Shown here piece by piece: positions 1 to 12,937 of a DNA stretch of 64,000 bases; within the stretch, counting starts at the first letter, position 1, and the number at the start of each line of letters is the position of its first letter. Below the pieces are notes generated by a model that saw nothing but the letters and a program-made list of their open reading frames with translations, was not told the DNA's origin and ran no database searches. Source of the stretch: Hydractinia symbiolongicarpus (taxonomy: Eukaryota > Cnidaria > Hydrozoa > Anthoathecata > Hydractiniidae); contig NC_079884.1 in assembly GCF_029227915.1 (NCBI RefSeq), forward strand, positions 23,560,001 through 23,624,000. Direction: 5' to 3'. The position numbers and the translations under genes were made by a program.

Positions 1-111
1 CTCGGGTGGGCCTAACGTATTGGCTTAAGGTAAGTAATGACTTGACATTCAATCTAACATATTACCAATACAAAGATGTGTATAAGACGTGGCAACCGTG
101 CTTTGTCATTT

Positions 112-3100
112 TTAGAAAGAATGTGATGATTGCTGTGGATTCATAGCTGTCAGCCTCTCGATTAATTTCTGAAGATGCATTTTCTGATGCCTCAAGTGAT
201 AATTTTGTCGCTCTGTGTTAGTTTGTTCCATTCCCATTGCATGGACAGCTTTGTTAAGGTGCATATTTTGATGAGTGAGTTCTTTAGTCCTTGATGTAGA
301 AGCATTGACTTTAGATTGTAAACTTCCAAGCTTAAAGATACATAAAATGTCATCAGTTAAGATTATTTGGTTTTTGTGTTTTATTTCGTGGTTTGTTTGT
401 TTATTTTCAGCTCTTGAGATTTGTGTTTTCAAATCCTAAAAAAAAGTAATTTTTACCTGATGGTCTAATTTATTGGCATACGCATCGAGGGCTCCTCTAG
501 CATCATCCAGTTGATCTTGCAGCTTCATTTTTTCTTCTTCCAAATTTCTCACCCTTTCTAGTTCTTCTTTCATAGCTGCTTCCTGTTTTTCAAATTGTAA
601 CTGTTGTTGACGCTGTTGACGCTGTTGTTGCTGCTGTTGTTGTTGTTGTTGTTGTTGTTGATACATTTGTTGCTGTTGTTGCTGGTGATGATATTGGTCA
701 AATGCTGACTCCTTAGACATACTTAAATTTGATTTTAATAAGCTGCCTTTTCGCCCAGCTATAAAAATAAATGTGTAAAAGTAAATAAAGACGATGATTA
801 TGTGAAATACCGGTCAACACAGTATTTATTGATGTAATATACAACGAAGATGTGGAAACTGACACAAGCAAGGTACTCAAGAAACCAACGTGACAATTGA
901 GCTCCTAAGCCGTGATATAATGTAAGCCCTTGTTTGCAAATATATCATCGTACCTGCATGTGAGGCAAATAGCGATGCCATGGGTTTCATCGCTGGCATT
1001 GTAACCATATTTACGGTGTGTTCTGTATTGGGTGGCTGAAAGCCTGTCGTCAGCATGGTTGATCCGTTAAAGTCATTTGACGCTTGCTGCCTGACAGCAG
1101 CTAATGTTTGACCAGCATGGTGTAGCTTAAGTTGCAAATCTTGAATCTCTCGTTGCATTTTCAGCTTCATTTCTTCACCGTCAGCTATTTCCTTCAAAAC
1201 CTTGAAAATACAAGTTGCTGGATTAATGCCAAAAAATCTTAATATAAGCTGCATTAGAAAAATATCTATTGAAGTAGAACATTTTTTGCAAATTGTTTTA
1301 CAAAACGATATTCAAAGTATTTTGAGTCTGATTAACCTATTGAAAATTTAACTCACCCTGTGGTTTTCCTTTTGTAGATCCTCAGCCAGCTTAGATGTCT
1401 TTATCTTTTCTGTGCTAAGCTGATCTCGCAATGCTGATGATATTTCTCTTTCCCTTTCTACAGCATCACCAAGCTTTTCCAATTGCCTTTCGAATTCTCT
1501 GCATTGTTTTTGAAGCAAATTATTTTCATGATTTGCTTCTCTTAATTCGTTTTCTAAATCTGTAACTTGATTAGTCAAACGTTCTTTCGCATTTTTCAGC
1601 TTTGAGATTTTTTCGGATTGGTCAGGAGGCATGAACATGTTGTTAGGAGGAGGGGGCATATAATATGGATACTGAGGTTGTAGTGGTTGCTGTGGTTGTG
1701 GCTGAGGTTGAATTGGAGTTGTAGGTGGTTGTGAAACAGGAGATGGCATGTTAATAATTTGAACCCCTTCAGAAGCAGGTTGGGGTGGAGCAGGTGCATG
1801 TGGATATATTGCTGGCTAAAAAATAAACAAATAATAATATTTTATATAATTAGTATAATTGAGTGAACTTCTCAGTAGAAAGAATTATTTATACCTGCAC
1901 AATAACTGGTTGCGGCTGTGTTATAAACTGTGGTGGTGGTTGTGGTGGTGGTTGCTGCGGTTGTGGGCTATTGTATCGCATTCTCATGAAATCATCTTGC
2001 ATCCCCACTACACGATTCTCAAGTGCTTTTAAAGCGTCTTCTAACTTTCGTTTTTCTGATAACAAATTCTCGTATTTTTCTCGAGACTAAAAAACAAACA
2101 AATTACCTTAAAATCACATTCTACTGTACTATGTCACTAAAGCAAGTTATCTGTTCTACTTACTCTTTCTTGTAATTCCGACTTCAGTTCCTCCAATTTT
2201 AGTCTTTCCTCCATCTTTTGTGATATTTGTTCCCTATCATCTGTTTGTTTCGGCTGTTGTTGTTGTTGCTGTTGCATTAATGACATTAACATCAATTCTG
2301 AAGATGGTGTTTGAGCACGCGCACGTTCATTTTCGCGTTTGGATTCCACAATGATCTTTAACTCTTCAACAGCTCCTCTTAATCTGTCCACTTCACGTTG
2401 ACCTTCTTCCTTTAAGTTTTTCAAAACTTTGTTATTATCTTCTAGTGCTGCCACCTTTGCTTTCAGTCCTTCATTTTCACGCGAAAGTTCATTGATGATG
2501 GATTCATGTTTGCGATTATCATGTTCTTGCATTTTATCTCTTCTACTTTTTTCTTCTTCTTCTAGTCTTCGTGTTACTTCATCAAATCTTTGTTGCTGCA
2601 CTGCCAGCGATTCAGAGAGTTGTTTTGTTCTAAGACGACGCTCTATCTCTTTCTCAATATCATCCCGGCTACGATCCAAGTCTCGCTCCATTCGGTATTT
2701 TTCTTCTGCTAATCTTTTATCCAGTTCTTCTTTTTCTTTTACTATTCTGTCTTTTAACCTTTCTTTTTCCATCTGCAACTTTTCCTCCATTGCAGATTTA
2801 TCACGTTGAAATTTATCTTTCAAGTTGTCTTTGTATTCGTTCAAAATACGATCGAAATCTTCTCTCAAGTTTGATGGAAGGTCTGCTCGAGAATTGTAAC
2901 TAACTGGAGGCGCTTCAACTGGTACCTTTTTCTCGATTATTTTCACCTCTGGAGGTGGTGTAGGTAATTTTCTCAAACGGTCAATTTCTTCCTTTAAACG
3001 GCCAATTTCTTCTTTCAACATGTTGTTGACAGCTTGCAAATTGGATTTCTCATGAGCTGCAGCCCGTTCTATTTCCGATCGATGGTTAGCTTCCTTGCGT

Positions 3101-3979
3101 AGAGCTTCCTCTATGTGTTCAATGCGACGCTGCCAATCTCTATCAATTTTTGTCTATATTCAAGAAAGTGGACGACTGAATTAAAGCGATCAGAACCTAG
3201 ACTTAGTTATATGAAACATTAGAATAAAATTATACCTTTTCATCATCAAATTTCTTTTCCATTTCAAACGCCAATTTCTGATATTTTGTCTCTCCTTCAG
3301 CAAGATCTCTCTCAAATCTTTTTTCTAAGTCATATCTGATGGTCTCAAATTTTTTCTCCAAGTTATCCATACTACATCTATGCTTTTCACTTTCATTCTT
3401 CATTTCCACTGTTAACGAAGCTTCGTGTTCTGCTTGACATTGTCTCTTCACACTGTCGATCCTACTTTTCCAACTTTCGCTGATGTCTCTTCTTTCACGT
3501 TCAAACTCAGCTTCGCGATTTTTCAGCCTATCTTCAAATTTTCTTTCAAGCTCCGCTTTTTCTTCTTGAAAAGATCTTGTCATTTTTGCAATTTCTTGTG
3601 CAAAACTTTGATGCATTTCAGATCTTTCTGTTTCGAATTGTCCCTCTAAATCTTCTCGTTCAGCTTTTACCATTTCCTCCCATTCAATCTTTTTTGCTTT
3701 AAAGCTTCTTAGCAGTTCTTGAATCTTATTCAAGTAGTGCTGTTCCATGGAATCTTTCTCTCGCTGAAATATTCTTAACAGTTCATCTTTTAACGCTATT
3801 TCTTCCCGCTCAACATCTGGATTCAGTTTAGATGACTTTGAAGTAGTTTCGCTATCCAATTCGCCGAGTTCGAAGCGTTTGTTTAGTCTTGTCGGGGTTG
3901 GAGGCCGTCTTTTGTATATCATTGTCGACAACTTTATATTTGTGTCGGAGGTATTCATTGCGGATGACGATCTTTCCAT
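112..3979 (-). CDS. Large coiled-coil protein with Pro/Gln-rich linker and poly-Gln tract (7 exons)
   Basis: Exons in transcription order: 3979-3236, 3153-2164, 2086-1895, 1815-1357, 1200-954, 758-457, 435-112. Every junction has GT-AG borders and keeps frame, giving 1,085 residues with a TAA stop. The start was chosen because a good acceptor (ag just before 3989) lies shortly upstream of ATG 3979, which suggests a 5'UTR intron; an in-frame ATG at 4060 is less likely. Residues about 60-590 are nearly continuous charged heptad-type coiled coil (long runs rich in E, K, R). About 603-715 is Pro/Gln-rich, 716-830 is coiled coil again, 899-932 is poly-Gln broken by His and Arg, and the tail ends in another short coiled coil. 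No catalytic motif, signal peptide or membrane segment is seen. The pattern resembles centrosomal or cytoskeletal scaffold proteins (ninein-like is only an impression), so the family is left open. Confidence 0.85.
595..690 (-). repeat. CAG/CAA trinucleotide tract encoding poly-Gln
   Basis: On the minus strand, CAA and CAG codons run almost without break within the sixth exon of the coiled-coil gene, interrupted by Arg, His, Met and Tyr codons. It encodes roughly 30 Gln in residues 899-932. The mix of CAA and CAG is typical of a tract that has not recently expanded as a pure repeat. Confidence 0.85.
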
Positions 3980-3989
3980 TTTTGCTAAT

Positions 3990-6686
3990 CTAAGAGGACA
4001 AAAAAACACGTAACACTTATAACAAATGCAATCAGAATAAACTGATAATACAGAATCCAAAGAATTTTATCGTTTTCAAGTAGTAAGTTTTATAGACTGT
4101 AATCCTTAGAAGGCGCAAGGCCTGTTTTTGAAAAATTTGGGTTCTGAAAAAAGTTGCAGTTTTATGTATGCTGCATCAACAAACAGGACGTCGAAAACTT
4201 ATCTAGCTTTCACGTTGTCAATTTTCAAGTAAACAAGTAGGCATAAACCCAGACCCAAATTCTTAAAATCTGAGCATAATTTAAGGTAACGCCAATTTTA
4301 TAACCCATGCTTATAAAAAGGTGAGTAGGAATTGGAATAAAAATAAATCTTAACATGACGTTCTCTTCGTCGAAACGTTAATCGGAAATTTCATTAAAGA
4401 CGAAATAATAAATAGACAACAATTTATTTCTCCATAGTAAATTATGACAATAAATTTAAACAGTTAATAACATAGGACCCTCATGATATGACCCATTACA
4501 AATGAATACGAAAAACAAACAAAAAAAGAACAGTAATGGTTATTGTATGGCAAGTTTTGCATTACAAATATGGGTCATGTCGTTTTTCTCTTTCAAAATT
4601 AAGAACATATTTATAGGGCATGTTTATATAGCTGTAGAAAGTTGAAGGCAACCCAAACACCTCAGCTTGCCACAAACAGACAAATTTAAAGATATTATTA
4701 GGTATGGAAACGATACTAGAAGGTGTCAACTATAATATATATATTATACAATTTTAAAATCGAGGAGTTCATTATTAAATTTAAAAGTTGTCACAAACAA
4801 ATGGCAGTTGGAGATTCAAACATGCTTGGGACATGCAAAATGACTTTCAAAAGTTAAATACATATATAAATATACGATTGTTATTATTAAAGTTAACGTA
4901 GATGGTAGCTTAACAACAACAAAAATTTGCTAGTGATTTTCGAATAATTATCTGCACGCATGGATAAACATCAATTAAATCAAGGGTAGAAAAATATAGG
5001 AAAACAAATACATACGAGCCTACTAGAATACTTTAAAAATGGCAGCTTGTTTACATCTGACGTTACATGTTTGTCACAGATAATGTCCTCCAGAAAATGC
5101 GTTTCTGCAAAAAAAAAAAAGTAACCAACTCACTTTCTGCGTTAAAGATTGTTTATGCCTTCTGCTCAATACGAGCGTCTTTTGAAATGGCAGTGAATCT
5201 ACCAATGTCGATTTAAGCAAGTCATTGGTTAGATTTAAGCAAGACATTTAGTTATATAGATAGGCGAATGGATCTTAGAAGCAGAAAAAACAAAGGGAAT
5301 AATATTACATAACTTTTAACATAAAAACACAAAGAAAGTAAAATGGCAGCATTTCAGTCTTGCCTTTGCTACCAACAATTTTATGAAACGTAACATCATA
5401 GTACTTTGAGCAATGCCTTGGAGAATGCACCTGCTTAGCAAACTTGGTTCCATACTTCTCATCTCTTTACTCATAGTATTCTTTAGCTAGATTGGAAACA
5501 ATGTGGTGAAGCTGGAACTATTTTAAGTTAATTGAGTAAAAGGGTTTACAGATATAAAATTTATATATCACATTTTTTTCCAATCGATGTACTGGTTATG
5601 CTGTGAATTTAAAGCATTTTTGGTTTAATATCTCCTTAATTATTTAGTCTATTTTTTGCAAAAACGAACTGGCTAAACTTTTTCAGACAATTTAAAATAA
5701 CATAATATCATGATACTGAAATGTGGAAAAGTTAATAAAAAACAAAACTGTTTTCTTCGCCATAGCTCAATTTTATTAAAAATAAGAATCTTAAATGTAC
5801 AATTATACGAATTTTTTTAGTAAGTATAAAATGTCCAAACAAAATATAAACAACAAGTCCGATGTGTAAGGGTTTCTTAAAAAAGAAGCTGAAATGTGTA
5901 GACAGGGCTAAAAACTTAATCTCGTTTTAAAGGCGTGTTATCTGGTGATAAGAAGAGTTAACAAGCGCACGTCGGAATGAGGCTGCGAAAAACTGCTATT
6001 TTGAAACCCTTAAAATATAATATAAAAATATAGGAAAAACGGGTTACCAAAATTAGGAGACAAGATTTCCTGAGGGGAAAAGGAGACGATTAATTGTTGC
6101 AAAAGCATAATTAATAAAAAAAAAAACGCGTGACGCAAAAAGTTGAGCTAGTATCCTTTGGAAAGTCTGCCGATCTTCTGAACCAATCTCTGTACAACAA
6201 GTCTGGGCTCTAGGTTTTTGAGTAGTCATCATCCGATTTAACAACCCGATTATTGTTTGAACCGGTATCAATTTCGTGCGTCCGTTACTTAGGACCGAGA
6301 AGATATGGCAACTACTAAAACAAAAACAACAAGAGACAACACAACGAACATTTACTACGAAAATATTAAAACAACTCTGGCTATCCTTATTTTAATACTG
6401 GTAAGAACTGTTAGCATGCTTTTTTTATCCATTTCACGTTAGTTAGCTAGATACCAAGGCTAGTTAGCTAACGATTGTTCTCCATCACCGTCGTCATAAG
6501 GGTCCGCGTTTGTTGCTGGATAAACACTATAGCTAGCTATGCAATCAGGGAAAACTTTTAAATATGCTGTTACAGTATAATTAGTATATATGCCACCTTC
6601 AAATTAAACGTCCAATATATATAGCTAACTTAAATCTCAGCGCTGATGAAAGTTGTCTAGCTATAGATAAACCAATAAATTTTCAA
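3990..6686. other. Intergenic stretch upstream of the coiled-coil gene; no gene seen
   Basis: Very AT-rich DNA between the first coding exon of the minus-strand coiled-coil gene and the first MITE. It should contain the promoter and 5'UTR exon of that gene, but no core promoter element could be fixed by eye. The only sizeable open frame (6053-6271, minus) has no recognisable content and is treated as chance. Confidence 0.5.
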
Positions 6687-7145
6687 TGGTAAGTTCTTTC
6701 GGCTTTAACATTTGCGTGGCAGGCAAAAAGATACAGGCGCTAGGTGAAGTGTTTTTTAGTCTGTTTCTTCGCACAATGGTATCATTACAACTTTATATAA
6801 ATATATATGTCAATCAAAAGTTATTGATCTACACTCAGGGAATAGTTTGAAGCCTTAAAAATGTATACGTAAAAAGAAATGGGCTGAAAAAGACCTTTCT
6901 TCAGCAAGCTTCCGCATCTTTCTGCCTGCCACGCAGTTGTAAAAGCCAAAAGGACTTGCAGCGAAAAATGTAAACATTCAAAAAGGTCTATTTTAAATGC
7001 TAAAATATTTCCTCTAATCCAGCAACTGTATGTTTTGCAGTTACGCAATTGTTAAAGCCAAAAGGACTTACCGCGAAAAATGTAAACATTCAAAAAGGTC
7101 TATTTTAAATGCTAAAATATGTCCAAATAAACATTCAAAAAGGTC
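6687..7145. mobile_element. MITE-like inverted-repeat element with a 112-bp tandem duplication of its right arm
   Basis: The left arm (about 6691-6730, containing TTTGCGTGGCAGGCAAAAAG) is the reverse complement of the right arm at about 6919-6958 (TGCCTGCCACGCA followed by TAAAGCC-like sequence). Sequence from about 6931 to 7012 is repeated at about 7043-7123, period 112, with few differences, and a shorter piece follows to 7145. A diverged copy lies at 40080-40345. There is no coding capacity, so this is a non-autonomous element. Confidence 0.6.
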
Positions 7146-7930
7146 TATAAACGACTTTCATCATGACACTGTTATTTACAATCCCCAGACCCCTTACGCA
7201 AATCAACAGGCAAATTAATGCAGGTGGTAAGTCGTGGTCCAGTCCAGTCCAGTCCATTCCAAACTTTATTTTTAGTCAGAGGCATCTTTTGATCTTGAAA
7301 TTAGAATATAGCTTGCATGTAGTTTAGATTTAGATCATATATCAATGAAAAGATGCTAGTAGCCACATTACAAAAGTTTTAACCATAATTTGACTTTCTT
7401 CAACTAAGGTTTGTATTATTTTGCCTGTAGATTTTTTTGATCTTTTTGGTGCATGCTCAAGAATCCTGTAAAAACGTAAACATTAAAAGTAATCTATAGA
7501 AGGAGTAACTTAAAATTTGGCTTTGTTGATAAAACCAAGGGACACCTAACATTGTGAGCGCGTATCACAAAACGATTCGCGATCCTATCGTGACCATTGC
7601 GATAGAAAAATGTTAATGAAGACCTTCGCGATAGTCGCGATGTATAAAAAAATAATGATGCTATCGCGATTGATACTATTATTCGTGATTGTCGCGATGG
7701 ATGAATAACAATAAAAATATTAAACAATAGATGTGTATAGCTAATCTTGTGTCTTTGTTTTTGTTTTTTTACATTTAAAAATTCTTTTGCATCTTGTATT
7801 TTTATTAGAAATTGGATTTTAGAAATAAGGTGACTCCAACCTAGTTACTTGTTCTACAGGCGAAGTAGAAAGTAGTTTTCGGTCTGTTGGTCGGCGAAAT
7901 AAAAATAATTTTATCGAGAATGTATAAATG

Positions 7931-8720
7931 GTCGGAACAACAAAAAAATAAAAAAATAAAAACGGAGGAGGGTGTTACGACAAGCATATTTTTCTATGTA
8001 TGTTTTGCTTGTATTAGAGAATGTTAAATTAAGGATGTCTGATTTAATGAAAGTTTATGGAAAAATACGAATGTATGATCGGAACAACAACAAAAAAATA
8101 ATAATAATAAAATAAAAATGGAGGAGGGTGTTACGAAACCGTTTTTTTCTAACGCATGCAGTTTATATTTTTTAGTTGCGAAGGAAAAATAATAATAATT
8201 TGTCTCTCTAAAAAAATGTAACTAAAAAAAACTTGTTATGCAGCAAGTTTTTTTTGTGTTGTTTCGAAAGCTGTACAGCAAGAATTATTCTTGTGCTGTT
8301 TCGAAAGTTATACAGAATATACCTGCATTGTTTTAAAAGATATACAGCAGGTTATACTTTTAGGCTGTTTCGAAATTTATACAGCAAGTTTATTATTTTC
8401 CCACTTAAAATGATAAAACACAAAAGTTATTTTAATAAAAAAGTTAGTGTTCTTTTAATGTTTTTTGCGCAGTCTTATAAGAAAATCAGAATTGCAGTGC
8501 AAAAAAGTTTCACAGACTATAGATTAGTTGACAATATTTAAAGTCTTTCGCAACATTAAAATTTTTTATTTAAATTCATAATGGAGGAGGGTGTTTATCA
8601 TTGAAAAAGATTTAATGATATTAATTATTTTTCCTAAATGATATCGACTAAAAAATTTAAGATTTTAGCAAGCAGCGTAATTTTAAACATGTTTTAATCA
8701 TAACGAGGAGGGTGTTACGA
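7931..8720 (+). repeat. Four same-strand copies of a GGAGGAGGGTGTTACGA motif inside the TIR element
   Basis: Copies at 7964-7980, 8120-8136, 8583-8595 (shorter, ends GTGTT) and 8704-8720 (one base different at the start). The first two are preceded by the same longer context, a GTCGGAACAACAA- or ATCGGAACAACAA-type word plus an A-rich spacer. All lie on one strand with irregular spacing of 110-460 bp. Confidence 0.75.
8236..8391 (+). repeat. Diverged tandem repeat, unit about 35 bp, four copies
   Basis: Units carry a GCTGTTTCGAAAGTTATACAG-type core, starting near 8257, 8294, 8326 and 8363. They differ by substitutions and small indels. The open frame running through them (8233-8541) merely mirrors the repeat and is not called as a gene. 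Confidence 0.65.
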
Positions 8721-9119
8721 CATTCATAATCTTTTTTTCACGAGGGCATAAGAAAATGTTTGTTTGTTTTCATTTTTTTTTCTCTAAAACGTTTTGCTTG
8801 ATATTTTTATTATTTTTTTATCGTGAAAGATAGGGTCAGGCGGGCTCGTAGAAAAACTAAATATGTTGGAGTCGTCTAAACAAGAAAAAAGCTTACGACA
8901 ACGAAAATATTTTTGATTTAAAAAACAAACAAAAAACAAATTTTCATATTTAATTGCGTTATTTTCTCATGACATTAATTCAGTGATTTTTATAATGCTT
9001 AAAGATGTATCATGACGGTCACGATATGGATCGCGAAAGTTACAAAAAATTTACTATCGCAACAGCATCGTGAATCAGACGCGACGTGCATGATACGCGA
9101 TCCACGATGTTAGGTGTCC

Positions 9120-10765
<1,646 letters not shown>

Positions 10766-10906
10766 CAGCTCAAACTGTTGGTATGATTCGCAGCGAAAAT
10801 TTATGGGTTAAAAAGTAAAAACAAAAAAGTTAAAATAAAGAAAAAGCTTTTCAAACCATCATCAGTGCATATAAAATGTTACTAAGTTACAATTATTCAG
10901 TCAGTG

Positions 10907-10962
10907 TCTATATTATAATACCCGTATACATTTGTCTGTCTGTCTGTCTGTCACGCCATTTC
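10907..10962 (-). repeat. Fragment of the dispersed repeat also found at 57638-57969 (3' end only)
   Basis: On the minus strand this reads GACAGACAGACAGACA, then a spacer, then ATACGGGTATTATAATATAGAC. That matches the end of the unclassified repeat at about 57740-57774. Only the last 50 or so bases are shared. It sits between the (TA)n tract and the Penelope-like remnant. Confidence 0.55.
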
Positions 10963-11021
10963 TAAATAATTTTAATAATGTAACTTAGATTACGAAAAGC
11001 TTCGTGAAAATAAATTGTTTT

Positions 11022-12115
11022 TTAACAAAGTGTTTTATTGATTATTGATATAAATAAAATAAGCTTTTTTGAATCAAGTTGGTCATTTAATACGGGTTTT
11101 TTCAATGCAATTAATGATGCTTCTAAATTTTTCCGTACTTTAGTGTTTGGGGGTGTTGATAGAATAACCATCCAGACAAATTGATGACCTGTATTGTTTA
11201 GCAAGTGTTTTGCTGGTTTTGAATCCTTTCTGATGTTGTAATGACAGCTCAAACTCTTTCTAATGTCACTGTTTTTTCTGTTCCGGACACCCCTTGCTAC
11301 CACTCTTCAATTTTAATTTTGGTAACTTAGCTCTGACAAGAGAACTTTATGTTGGATGATAAAGGTATAATTGAATGTTACGATTTTTTGGTAGAAAATT
11401 CCTATTCATAAAATCATTTTGTTTAAATTTTCAAGCCTGTAGTATGTTTTGCCTAGCCAACTAATCACTGAACTCCTAATTTATTAGCCAAACCTCTAGT
11501 TCATTATATCTCTAACCCAAAATATCCCGAATGTGGTTGAGTCGTAGAGCTCGGCCGTAGAGAATAGAACTTTCCAAAATAAAATATGTAGCTAAAACAC
11601 CTTGGAGATAACATAATCTCCAAGGTGTTTTGTATATTTCACATACAAATCAGTAATAAGTTTGTTGTGTTTTCAAATAATCTGGACTCTATTATTAGAA
11701 TAATCAGCAGTAAACTTAATTGTAGGTTGACAAGCATCTAGAAGCTCCAAAAACCTAAAGGTTGCTTTTAGCGTTGTGTTGTTAAATCATAAATATGCCA
11801 TCAATATAATACCACCACACTAATGATTTTAAGAGAGATGTATTTGAAACATTTCCTCTATCATATCCATAAACAAAATTAGATAAGGCGAGTACCAGTT
11901 TTGTCCCAGTTGCTGCACCCTGTTTTGTGGCTATGGAACTGTTGCTTTTGTTCAAAGACATCCTTTACCACACTCAACCATATCCATAAGACATGCTGTA
12001 GAAACTGATTCATCCTCCCTCTCTTCCAACTCTTTTCTTAGGGTTTTATAAATGATTTTACCTGCCCAGACAGGGGCTGTAGATGAAAAAGTACAGAAGA
12101 AAAATATTTTCAGTA
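11022..12115 (-). pseudogene. Decayed Penelope-like retroelement (reverse transcriptase plus GIY-YIG endonuclease remnants)
   Basis: Penelope-like elements encode a reverse transcriptase followed by a GIY-YIG endonuclease. On the minus strand, at about 11900-11780, the pieces GTKLVLALSNFVYG and WWYYIDGIFMI match the RT core, where a YxDD motif is expected; here the second Asp is Gly. At about 11745-11660 the frame continues as ELLDACQPTIKFTADYSN, as in this RT family. Further on, an open 93-codon frame (11303-11022) carries AKHLLNNTGHQF and RKNLEASLI, the end of the GIY-YIG domain. Frame changes and stop codons separate the pieces, so the copy is dead. Upstream, about 12110-12000, a piece with TLRKELEEREDESVST probably belongs to the RT N-terminal part. 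Confidence 0.75.
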
Positions 12116-12937
12116 AAAAAAGCACTATTGGAAGTGACAGGCCTTCTAAGAAATTTGTGAAGACGTTTGTATATCTTAGACAACAAATAAAGTTTGGCCT
12201 ATAGTATGAATATTTATTTAAAATATTTCCATTGTCCCATTAGGTTTATCTCCATTCATTTTTACTTTTGGTAGATGGTATTGTAAAAATGTATTGTCCT
12301 AGAGACTAATGACAAAATTGTAAAAAAATTTAATTTATTTTATTTTATTAGCCATAAAAATATACTTTCTTTAAATTTCCTTATGTACCTAACACATGCT
12401 TGATCATATAATCTCATTTAGAAAGTCTGAGTTTTTTTTTATTTTTGATGTCAGTACCATTACATCTGTTATCTTATTAGATATTAATTATTGTTTCCAT
12501 GTTGCTACTAACAATGTATTTTTGTTCTCAAGTATGTGTATTAATTATTAATAATTATTAAAGGTCTGTGAGAGTTAAGAGTTTGTTGTTATGTTGGATG
12601 TATTTTGAAACTGACAGAAGTAAAAAGCAGACTTTTGTGTTATACTTGGTTTATTTTTTGTTCCACCTCTCTGAAATTAAATTGTTATCAATTTGATTTC
12701 CTTAATAATTTTCATGCTGTATCTTGACTGGATTATTTGTGTGTGCAATATATGAGTATTATGACTTCTACATGTGATAAGGGAAGGATGAATGTTGTTG
12801 CATAGCTTGTAGCTCTATCCGATTCCATTAGGTGTACTAATTATGTTCATATTCTTTTTAATAAATTCACTTTTTTTCTTTTAAGAAAATCCTAAAACAA
12901 AGAATATTTTTAGCATTAAAATCCAACTTGAGCAAGC
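12116..12937. other. Sequence upstream of the DCDC1-like gene; likely promoter and 5'UTR
   Basis: AT-rich DNA without coding signal. A polypyrimidine run ending in TTTTAAG at about 12886 looks like an acceptor just before the start codon, so the 5'UTR is probably spliced and the promoter lies further up. No promoter element can be named with confidence. Confidence 0.35.

Larger units (their letters stand above)
7539..9119. mobile_element. Non-autonomous DNA transposon, about 1.58 kb, imperfect TIRs of about 30 bp
   Basis: The left end GGACACCTAACATTGTG (from 7539) and the right end CATCGTGGATC..., read from 9119 on the minus strand, form terminal inverted repeats. Both begin GGACACCTAACAT and both carry GCGTATCA further in. 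Subterminal sequence on both sides is rich in TCGCGA and CGATAG words. The inside is A/T-rich with no transposase frame, and carries two kinds of internal repeats described separately. A clear target-site duplication could not be fixed. Confidence 0.65.

Noticed and set aside
2429-2809. Ser-rich open frame on the plus strand
   Set aside because: Antisense shadow of the Glu/Lys-rich coiled-coil exon.
8233-8541. 102-codon frame with Phe/Arg/Tyr repeats
   Set aside because: Mirrors the tandem repeat inside the TIR element. There is no start context or homology.
10921-10953. (GTCT)n run as a separate microsatellite
   Set aside because: Explained as part of the dispersed repeat end that is also seen near 57740.
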